From positions 1 through 26,567 of the forward strand of contig DAOUBF010000038.1 in the NCBI GenBank assembly GCA_034432795.1: a stretch of 26,567 bases of DNA, in the 5' to 3' direction. The stretch is from DAOUBF01 sp034432795 (GTDB lineage Bacteria; Chloroflexota; Anaerolineae; DSLN01). Positions 20,997-26,567 of the stretch are shown one piece after another. A program made the position numbers and the translations under genes. Position 1 is the first letter of the stretch; each line of letters opens with the position of its first letter. The notes beneath the pieces are model-generated. The model saw only the letters and a program-made list of their open reading frames with translations, was not told the origin of the DNA and searched no databases.

Positions 20997-21349
20997 ATGC
21001 TGCGTCTGTTGAGCGACGAGAACTTCAATGGGGATATTGTGCGCGGGTTATTGCTCCGTCGCCCTAACCTGAACCTGCTTCGTGTCCAGGACATTGGGTT
21101 AGGGGAGGCTGATGACCCCACTATCCTGGAGTGGGCTGCTGCAAACAACCGTATTGTGTTGACCCATGACCGGGCAACGATGCCAGACTTCGCCTATGCA
21201 CGGGTCGTCGCTGGGCAGCCAATGCCCGGCGTCTTCGTCTTTGATGATCGCATGCCGGTTCGCCAAGCTATTGAAGAGAATTATTGCTTATTGAGGATGG
21301 CAGCGAACAGGCAGAGTGGGCTGGCCTCGTGGTCTATCTGCCTTTGTAA
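20997..21349 (+). pseudogene. DUF5615 PIN-like protein with a frameshift near the 3' end
   Basis: The frame from the ATG at 20997 gives LLSDENFNGDIVRGLLLRR, VQDIGLGEADDPTILEWAA, VLTHDRATMPDFAY and GVFVFDDRMPVRQAIEE, the full acidic-residue set of DUF5615 (PIN-like nuclease or toxin-like). After QAIEE the frame leaves the family pattern. In the -1 frame the bases from about 21281 read LLLIEDGSEQAEW then AGLVVYLPL and stop at 21347-21349, which is the expected DUF5615 C-terminus. So one base seems lost (or two gained) near 21275-21285. Unshifted, the frame runs on to 21506 through a dispersed repeat and into the antisense of the cytochrome gene. It is therefore a decayed gene, a sequencing error or, less likely, a programmed shift (no classic slippery site seen). 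Partner of the DUF433 gene. Confidence 0.75.
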
Positions 21350-21377
21350 ATGTCACCTGACCCTAGCGGGGGGTGAG

Positions 21378-21402
21378 AACCGGGCTGAAGCCCGATACTG
21401 GG
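21378..21402. repeat. Dispersed repeat, inverted copy
   Basis: AACCGGGCTGAAGCCCGATA (21378-21397) plus CTGGG is the reverse complement of the unit at 7408-7432, differing by about one base. It contains the hairpin CGGGCTGAAGCCCG. It lies between the convergent DUF5615 and cytochrome genes. Confidence 0.65.
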
Positions 21403-21426
21403 CAGTAGGGGCACCCGGATATTGCC

Positions 21427-21891
21427 TTAATCCAATGTCTTCAGGAAGGCCAGCAGATCCTCCAGATCGGCCTCGGTCATGGTCCAGCGGGGCATGGGCC
21501 AGTTGAGCGGCTCCCCCGCCGGGTCAATGCCTTGCGTGATCGCCCGCTTGATCGTCTCGTCGGTATAGGGCGGATGCCTCTCGCCTTCGGCGTGCTCCGC
21601 TGCGGTGAGCGTCTTATAGCGGATGTCCGGGGCCACAAAGCTGCCCATCATCATGCGCACGCGCCCGCCACGCCCGTCGGGGCCGTGACAGTTCGCGCAG
21701 GCCATCATCCCCACCATCGGCCCCATACCCATATCGGCGGTGATCAGGCTGCCGCGCTGGCTGGTGGCGGTGAAGTAGATTTGCTCGCCGTTGGAACGGA
21801 ACTGCGGCCGGGTCAGCCCACCAATGGCGATGAGGCCGAGAGCGCCGATGACGATCAGCGCCAGGGCAGTCAGCGGGAGCGCCCGGTTCAT
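21427..21891 (-). CDS. Membrane-anchored mono-haem cytochrome c
   Basis: The 154-residue protein has an N-terminal membrane helix (about 5-25) and one haem site CANCHG at about residues 65-70. A methionine-rich stretch (GMGPMVGMM before the haem and RMMMGSF after) surrounds it, and WPMPRWTMTEADLEDLLAFL near the C-terminus supplies the likely axial Met and final helix of class I cytochromes c. It should carry electrons on the outer face of the membrane, but the donor and acceptor are unknown. Its ATG is 4 bases after the SHOCT gene stop, with GGAGGG inside the end of that gene as ribosome binding site, so the two are coupled. Conserved methionines around the haem could also bind copper, which would fit the copper genes nearby, but this is inference. 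Confidence 0.85.
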   Translation of the reverse strand: MNRALPLTALALIVIGALGLIAIGGLTRPQFRSNGEQIYFTATSQRGSLITADMGMGPMVGMMACANCHGPDGRGGRVRMMMGSFVAPDIRYKTLTAAEHAEGERHPPYTDETIKRAITQGIDPAGEPLNWPMPRWTMTEADLEDLLAFLKTLD

Positions 21892-21895
21892 GGCC

Positions 21896-22270
21896 TCATC
21901 CCTCCAGGTCGCGCTTCATTTGCTCAAACTGCTCTTTGGTGATCTCACCCCTGGCGTAGCGCATCTTCAAGATATCCAGCGGCGAGGGGCCAGTCGTGGC
22001 GCCGGAGGTGGGTGAGGCACCCGCCAGGCTACGCACCAGCCACACGACCAGGAGCACGCCGCCAGCGATGATCAGCGCCCAAAACACGAGCATAAGGATC
22101 GCGCCAAGCGGACTGAAGAAGCCGCCAAAGTTGCCCATCATGCCGCCCATGTTGCCCATCATCCCGCCCATGCCGAAGCCGCCCCATCCCATCATGCCAA
22201 TGCCACCGAACAAGACGACGAGCAGCACCACGATGAGGATAATGGCGACGATTGCCCCGATGTTCTGCAT
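21896..22270 (-). CDS. SHOCT-domain small membrane protein with Gly/Met-rich stretch
   Basis: The 124-residue protein has membrane segments at about 5-26 and 58-82, joined by a Gly/Met-rich region (GMMGWGGFGMGGMMGNMGGM). The C-terminus, after a Ser/Thr linker, is a SHOCT motif: PLDILKMRYARGEITKEQF then EQMKRDLEG. SHOCT is a short C-terminal helix pair found in many unrelated membrane proteins and may mediate protein contacts. AAGGAGGT lies 7 bases before the ATG at 22270; an upstream GTG at 22279 falls inside this Shine-Dalgarno and is rejected. The gene is coupled to the cytochrome c gene downstream, which suggests they act together; the Met-rich segment could bind copper or simply form a loop. 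Confidence 0.82.
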   Translation of the reverse strand: MQNIGAIVAIILIVVLLVVLFGGIGMMGWGGFGMGGMMGNMGGMMGNFGGFFSPLGAILMLVFWALIIAGGVLLVVWLVRSLAGASPTSGATTGPSPLDILKMRYARGEITKEQFEQMKRDLEG

Positions 22271-22335
22271 CTTATTCACCTCCTTGTGCCTAAATGTACC
22301 ACGACGATGTGAAGATTTGATGAATGCCGTGTGTG

Positions 22336-22353
22336 ATCTCTATAGAGATTATA
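22336..22353 (-). promoter_or_regulatory. Palindrome adjoining a -10 box for the SHOCT-cytochrome operon
   Basis: ATCTCTATAGAGAT (22336-22349) is a perfect 14-base palindrome. On the minus strand a perfect TATAAT (22353 to 22348) overlaps its edge, so the palindrome would cover the transcription start near 22341, about 70 bases before the SHOCT gene start. No good -35 box was found. This layout fits a repressor operator; the regulator is unknown. Confidence 0.45.
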
Positions 22354-22404
22354 GGGGAATTAAAGGTTATCGGCCACCAGATGACCCGTGTCGCTCCACA
22401 GTGG

Positions 22405-25400
22405 CTAATGGCTGGTCAGTTTCAGGCCGCCGTAAAGCTGTTGCGCCCGCTGTCGCCAATACCAGGCCCGCTCCGGTCGGGCGGAGTGGGCGCGCAAGTC
22501 CGCCCATTCGTCATAGACCATCGCCAGCACCAGCTTGTCCCCCAGCCGCCGGGCGATGCGTAGCGCCGCCCGCAACTGCCGGGCAGCTTTCAGGCACTCA
22601 CCAGAGCGCAGTGCGGCCCGTCCCAACATCCGGCGGGCATGAGCGGCATGCCGCCAGTGATCGATCTCGCCCGCCAGTTCCAGGGCATGTTGGGCCGCCG
22701 CCTCAGCCGCCGGAATGTCCCCACGCACAAGCTGCGCCTCGGCCAGCATCCAGTGCGCCTCGGCCACCAACTCCTGAGCGTCGATGGCCCTGGCCTGGCG
22801 GATGCTTTCGCTGAGTGCCTGGACCGCGCCCTCGCCATCGCCCTGGAGCGCCTTGAGATGGCCCAGGTTGCTGCGGTTGACGACTTGCTGATAGACGCTT
22901 TCAGCGCGTTCGGCCGCGTGCAGGCTGGCTGTGAAGTAGGCCACCGCCTGCGTGAAGTCGCCGCGATCCTTCATGATCTGGCCCAGGTTGCTTAGCACGA
23001 TGGCCTCGCCGGCCAGGTCGCCCGCCTCGCGTCGCATGGCCAGGGCGCGCTCAAAGTGCTCAATGGCCTGATCCCACTGGCCTTGAGCCACCGCCAGCAC
23101 CCCCAGGTTGGAGTACGCCGCAGCCATGCCAGCCGGGTCGCCGATCTCACGGCGCAAGGCCAGGCTGCGCTCGCTTAAGGCGACCGCCTGGGCCAGGTCG
23201 CCGGTGGTGTAGGCCAGGCCGCCCAACAGGTTGCAGGCGGCGGCAATAGCATTCAGGTCTGCCAACTCCTCGGCGGCCTGGAGTGCAGCCAATGCCGCCG
23301 TTTGCGCCGCCTCTGTGTGTCCCTGCCGGAAGAGCATCCAGCCCAACGTCAGTTCAATCTGGGCGCGTTCCAGGCGGGAGGCATCGCTTTCCTCCTCGCT
23401 GGCCTGGCCCAGGCTGGCGCGCGCCAGGGCCAGTTCGGCCAGCGCCCGCTCCATTTCCCCGCTGCGTTCAGCGCTCTTGGCCAATCGTCGGTGCAGCCCA
23501 GCGCGCAGGTGGGGCGCGACGGCTTCGGCCAGCCCCGATGTGCGCAGGGTCTCCAACTCGGCCAATGCGCCCCGGTGATCGCCGGTGGCGGCTAAGGCAT
23601 CGCTCAGGCCTATGTGGATCGCCCAACGATCCGCTGCCGAGACATTGGGGACACGCTCCAACAGGGCTTTGGCCTGGGCGAAGGCGGCGGCTGCGGCTTC
23701 GTTGGCGTAACTGTCGGCGGCCCTGCGCCCGGCGATCAGCAGGTAGGGCAGGGCACGTTCGGGCAGGTCGGCCTGGACAAAGTGATGGGCCAGGGCCTCG
23801 GCATAGCGTTCCACCTGGTCACCGGCCAGCCGCTCCAACACCTCGCCCGCCAGGCGATGCCAACGTGCTCGCCGCCGCTTACTCAACGACTCATAGATGG
23901 CCTCTTGCATCAGCCCATGGCGGAAACGGTAGCGCCCAGGCAGGTCAGTGGGCACAATCAAGCCATGCTCACATAGCGCTGCCAGATCCGCCGCCGAGAC
24001 CTCCTCGCCAAGCATCTGCTCCAGCAGGTAAGCGTCAAATGGCAGGCCCAGTACCGCCGCCGCTTCAGCCAGACGTTGCTGGCTGGCGGGCAGGCGATCC
24101 AGTCGTGAGAGGACCAGGGCGCTGATGGAACGGGGCACAGCCGGCGACGCTCTCTCCCCTGCCGCCAACAACATGACCATCTCTTCCAGAAAGAGGGGGT
24201 TGCCCTCCGCGCGGGCGATAATGCGCTGGCGCAGTGCCGCGCTCAGGGGCGGGTTAGACCCCGCGCCGCTGCGGCCCTCTGCCACTTCGTCAACGCCCGG
24301 CAGGGCCTCCCTGCCATCGCCTATCAGGTGATGGAGCAATTGTTCAATATGCTGGGCGGGGAGTGGCTGGAGCATGAGGTGGAGCACCCGCCCAGGGCAC
24401 ATCCGGGCGGCCACCGTTGGGATGCGGTTGTGCGGGCCAGGCTCTTCTGGGCGCATCAGACAGCATACCAGAAGTGGCGCCTGCTTAATGACCCCTAACA
24501 GGAAGAACAGTGCATCTATAGAGGCCGGGTCCAGCCAGTGAGCATCTTCAAAGATGATCGCCAGGGGCTGCCTGGCTGCCTCGGTCAGCAACAGCCTCCG
24601 CAGGGCAATGAACATTTGCTGCCGGATCTGAGCGGCATCCAGCCGCTCCAGCCAGCCGGATGCGCCTGCGGTCAACTGCCCCAAGAGATGCAGAAGCCCT
24701 TCCCGAATCGCCTCCGGTGCATCGGGTGGCAGATGGGCATCCAGCCGCGCCCGCACCTCATAGGTGGGTGTGTTGGGAGTGATGTCCAGCAGGTCTTGCA
24801 CCAGTTCGGTCAGTGCGGCGTAAGCGATGCCCTGCGTGTGGGCATAGGCGTGAGCGGTGACAACTTTGAAGGACGGTGAGGTGAGTGGCAAGCCCTGATC
24901 CACTGTCTGGCGCCCATGACCGCGAAGCACGTCATTCACCAGCCGGGACTTGCCGATCCCGGCCTCGCCCTGCACAAGGACGACATGGCCGATACCGGTC
25001 TCAACCGTGAGGGTCATGATCTGGCGGAGCGCGGCGGCCTCGGCGTCGCGCCCTACAAGCGGGGCGGGCTGACCACTGGCCAGCCGCAGGCCGCGCCGGG
25101 AGAGAGCGGCGCGGATCAGCCGATAGGGGCATTCATCGCCGGAGAAGCCGTCATGTGGCAGCGGCTCAAAGTCGAACAGGCGCATGGTGGCCTGGCGAAT
25201 GGATGGGGTGACCAGGATGTGCCCCGGTGCGGCGATTCGCACCAGCCGCTCAGCCGCCTGGAGCGAGGCCCCGATGACGATCTGATCGTCCACAATGACC
25301 GGCCCGCCCGCAACCGCCTGGGCAACCGCCAATCTCCCCTGCGCCAGGCGCTGGTTAATCTCATCCAGCGCCGTGTGTAAGGCCAGCCCGGCCCGCAAGG

Positions 25401-26567
25401 CCCGCTCCGCCGCATCCTCTTGCGCGACCGGCGCGCCAAACACCAGATTGAACCCATTGGGGAGCGTTTGGGCTGTCCCCCCAAAGCGGGCCGCAGCATC
25501 TAAGAGTATGGGCAGGGCTTGTTGAAATAGCTCATCATCGTGTGCACTCTCCGCAGGCCCGCTGCCCGCCGAGAAGGTAAGTCGCACCGCCAGCACCGCC
25601 GCCTCCCGCCAGCGATGTTCCGCGAAGGGTGAGCGCCGGGTGACAGCCCAGGCCATCTCTTCGTCCTCCATCCTGCGTCCGCCGTCCAATTCGCGCAGCA
25701 TGGCCTGGACCTGGTGCAATGGCCGAGCAGCTTCCTGGCGGGCGAACAGGTCGCGTGCTGCCTCCAGTTTGGCCCGCGCCTGCGCGCGCCAGGTGGCAAC
25801 ATCCCCATCGCCCGCCCGCGCCCGGTCAAAGAACAGCCGCCCCTGTTCGTACAGCGTGAGCGCCAGTAGATAGGGATCATCCATCTGACCACAGGCAGCC
25901 AGGCTCTGTTCCAGTTCAGCCTCGGCCTCGGCCCACTCGCCACGTATACGATGCACGGCAGCCAGGGTACGGTATACATTTGCCTGGTGTTCAACGCTGT
26001 GTATGTCCAGGGCTATCTCTAGTGCGCGCTTCCCCGCGGCCAGGGCCATATCCGTATCCTTACGAGCCAGGTACAGGCGGGCGCGAAGTTCATGCGCCTC
26101 GGCCAGTTGCGCCTGGCTGGATATTCCCTCGGCTAGGCGCAGCGCTTCGGCCAGGGCGGCCTCGGCCTGGGCCAGCTTGCCTTGTTCCAGATAGACTTGC
26201 GTCAGGTTGAGCTGTCCATAGATGATACCGAGAACGTCGTTCATGCGTCGGGCAAGGGCCAGCCCGCGCTGCAGGTAGTTCTCCGCCCGATCGAACTGGC
26301 CGAGGCGGAAGTAGCACAGGCCAAGGTTGCCGAGTGCGGTGCGCAGGCGATCAACGTCGCCGATGTCCTCGGACAGGCGGATGGCCCGCTCCAATAAGCG
26401 CAAGGCTTCATCGCGCTGCCCCTGCAACCATAAAAGGATGCCCAGGTTAGAAGAAGAATTGGCCACATCTGCCATATAGCCCATCGCCTCGCGCAGAGCC
26501 AGCGCCCGGCGCGTATAGTGGAGCGCACCGGCGCGGTCACCCGTCTGGAAGCAGATGCCGCCCAGGA
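22405..26567 (-). CDS. STAND/AAA-type ATPase with TPR repeats and a degenerate cyclase domain (N-terminus beyond window)
   Basis: The frame is open from the right edge to the stop at 22405, giving at least 1,386 residues. The visible order is: TPR repeats (26567 to about 25700), a nucleotide-cyclase-like domain (about 25610-25130), an AAA/STAND ATPase (about 25080-23900) with Walker A GEAGIGKS (24969-24946) and Walker B LAIIFEDAHWLDP (about 24570-24530), and a long TPR array (about 23800-22410). In the cyclase-like domain the first metal Asp region reads AVLAVRLTF and the second PNGFNLVFG in place of the usual LFxD and GDG, so catalysis is unlikely; VFGAPVAQEDAAERALRAGL still marks the fold. 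Such proteins are large signal-responsive switches, often transcription regulators or kinases; the missing N-terminal part would decide which. It is convergent with nothing and stands 50 bases upstream of the SHOCT promoter region. Confidence 0.83.
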   Translation of the reverse strand, partial: LGGICFQTGDRAGALHYTRRALALREAMGYMADVANSSSNLGILLWLQGQRDEALRLLERAIRLSEDIGDVDRLRTALGNLGLCYFRLGQFDRAENYLQRGLALARRMNDVLGIIYGQLNLTQVYLEQGKLAQAEAALAEALRLAEGISSQAQLAEAHELRARLYLARKDTDMALAAGKRALEIALDIHSVEHQANVYRTLAAVHRIRGEWAEAEAELEQSLAACGQMDDPYLLALTLYEQGRLFFDRARAGDGDVATWRAQARAKLEAARDLFARQEAARPLHQVQAMLRELDGGRRMEDEEMAWAVTRRSPFAEHRWREAAVLAVRLTFSAGSGPAESAHDDELFQQALPILLDAAARFGGTAQTLPNGFNLVFGAPVAQEDAAERALRAGLALHTALDEINQRLAQGRLAVAQAVAGGPVIVDDQIVIGASLQAAERLVRIAAPGHILVTPSIRQATMRLFDFEPLPHDGFSGDECPYRLIRAALSRRGLRLASGQPAPLVGRDAEAAALRQIMTLTVETGIGHVVLVQGEAGIGKSRLVNDVLRGHGRQTVDQGLPLTSPSFKVVTAHAYAHTQGIAYAALTELVQDLLDITPNTPTYEVRARLDAHLPPDAPEAIREGLLHLLGQLTAGASGWLERLDAAQIRQQMFIALRRLLLTEAARQPLAIIFEDAHWLDPASIDALFFLLGVIKQAPLLVCCLMRPEEPGPHNRIPTVAARMCPGRVLHLMLQPLPAQHIEQLLHHLIGDGREALPGVDEVAEGRSGAGSNPPLSAALRQRIIARAEGNPLFLEEMVMLLAAGERASPAVPRSISALVLSRLDRLPASQQRLAEAAAVLGLPFDAYLLEQMLGEEVSAADLAALCEHGLIVPTDLPGRYRFRHGLMQEAIYESLSKRRRARWHRLAGEVLERLAGDQVERYAEALAHHFVQADLPERALPYLLIAGRRAADSYANEAAAAAFAQAKALLERVPNVSAADRWAIHIGLSDALAATGDHRGALAELETLRTSGLAEAVAPHLRAGLHRRLAKSAERSGEMERALAELALARASLGQASEEESDASRLERAQIELTLGWMLFRQGHTEAAQTAALAALQAAEELADLNAIAAACNLLGGLAYTTGDLAQAVALSERSLALRREIGDPAGMAAAYSNLGVLAVAQGQWDQAIEHFERALAMRREAGDLAGEAIVLSNLGQIMKDRGDFTQAVAYFTASLHAAERAESVYQQVVNRSNLGHLKALQGDGEGAVQALSESIRQARAIDAQELVAEAHWMLAEAQLVRGDIPAAEAAAQHALELAGEIDHWRHAAHARRMLGRAALRSGECLKAARQLRAALRIARRLGDKLVLAMVYDEWADLRAHSARPERAWYWRQRAQQLYGGLKLTSH

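Noticed and set aside
21270..21300. Programmed ribosomal frameshift in the DUF5615 gene
   Set aside because: No X-XXY-YYZ slippery heptamer in the zero frame and no clear downstream structure; a mutation or sequencing error is simpler.
25130..25610. Active adenylate/guanylate cyclase
   Set aside because: Both metal-binding aspartate motifs are replaced, so an active cyclase is unlikely.

Overview
The window looks like a chromosomal piece of a high-GC, probably aerobic bacterium of the Chloroflexota (Anaerolineae/Chloroflexia-like). This rests on gene content (a YfhO-type membrane protein, a fused KorB-KorG protein, a SCO/PCuAC/VKOR set, a DUF433-DUF5615 pair, a giant STAND/TPR regulator) and on dispersed hairpin repeats. 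It was not checked by any search. No rRNA, tRNA, CRISPR array, transposase or phage gene was recognised.

Region 1 (1-7127): a truncated YfhO-like membrane protein faces away from gmhB. Five minus-strand genes then form a likely lipid operon, read right to left: an MGDG-synthase-like glycosyltransferase, a UbiA-family prenyltransferase, a serine-palmitoyltransferase-like alpha-oxoamine synthase, a flippase-like membrane protein and an unrecognised membrane protein with histidines in or near its membrane segments. This is the best candidate for an undescribed pathway: all parts suit making, decorating and moving an unusual lipid, but the product cannot be read from sequence.

Region 2 (7128-12626): a 375-base intergenic region carries three spaced palindromes inside an inverted repeat, a G-rich repeat and two divergent promoters. 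A flavoprotein and a membrane protein of unknown function follow as a coupled pair, then a cystathionine gamma-synthase/lyase and a GT4 glycosyltransferase.

Region 3 (12547-16121, minus strand): a copper-delivery and disulfide operon, in transcription order VKOR, SCO, a membrane-PCuAC fusion, a cupredoxin-like protein and (after a repeat cluster) a DsbA-like thiol oxidase. These fit assembly of the CuA site of a cytochrome oxidase plus disulfide formation outside the membrane. Two junctions are 4-base stop/start overlaps.

Region 4 (16122-20558): an orphan NarL/DosR-type response regulator, a fused 2-oxoacid:ferredoxin oxidoreductase beta-gamma subunit, citrate synthase and a DUF72 protein. 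The carbon genes suggest a TCA segment that uses ferredoxin. The alpha subunit is not in the window.

Region 5 (20559-26567): a DUF433/DUF5615 toxin-antitoxin-like module with an inverted repeat over its promoter and a frameshifted second gene; a SHOCT membrane protein paired with a one-haem cytochrome c; and a >4 kb STAND ATPase/TPR regulator with a degenerate nucleotide-cyclase domain, running off the right edge.

Two themes cut across the window. Several genes have a good -10 box only 7-10 bases before the start codon and no Shine-Dalgarno, which suggests leaderless transcripts. A family of short repeats occurs at least four times, once inside a coding sequence.
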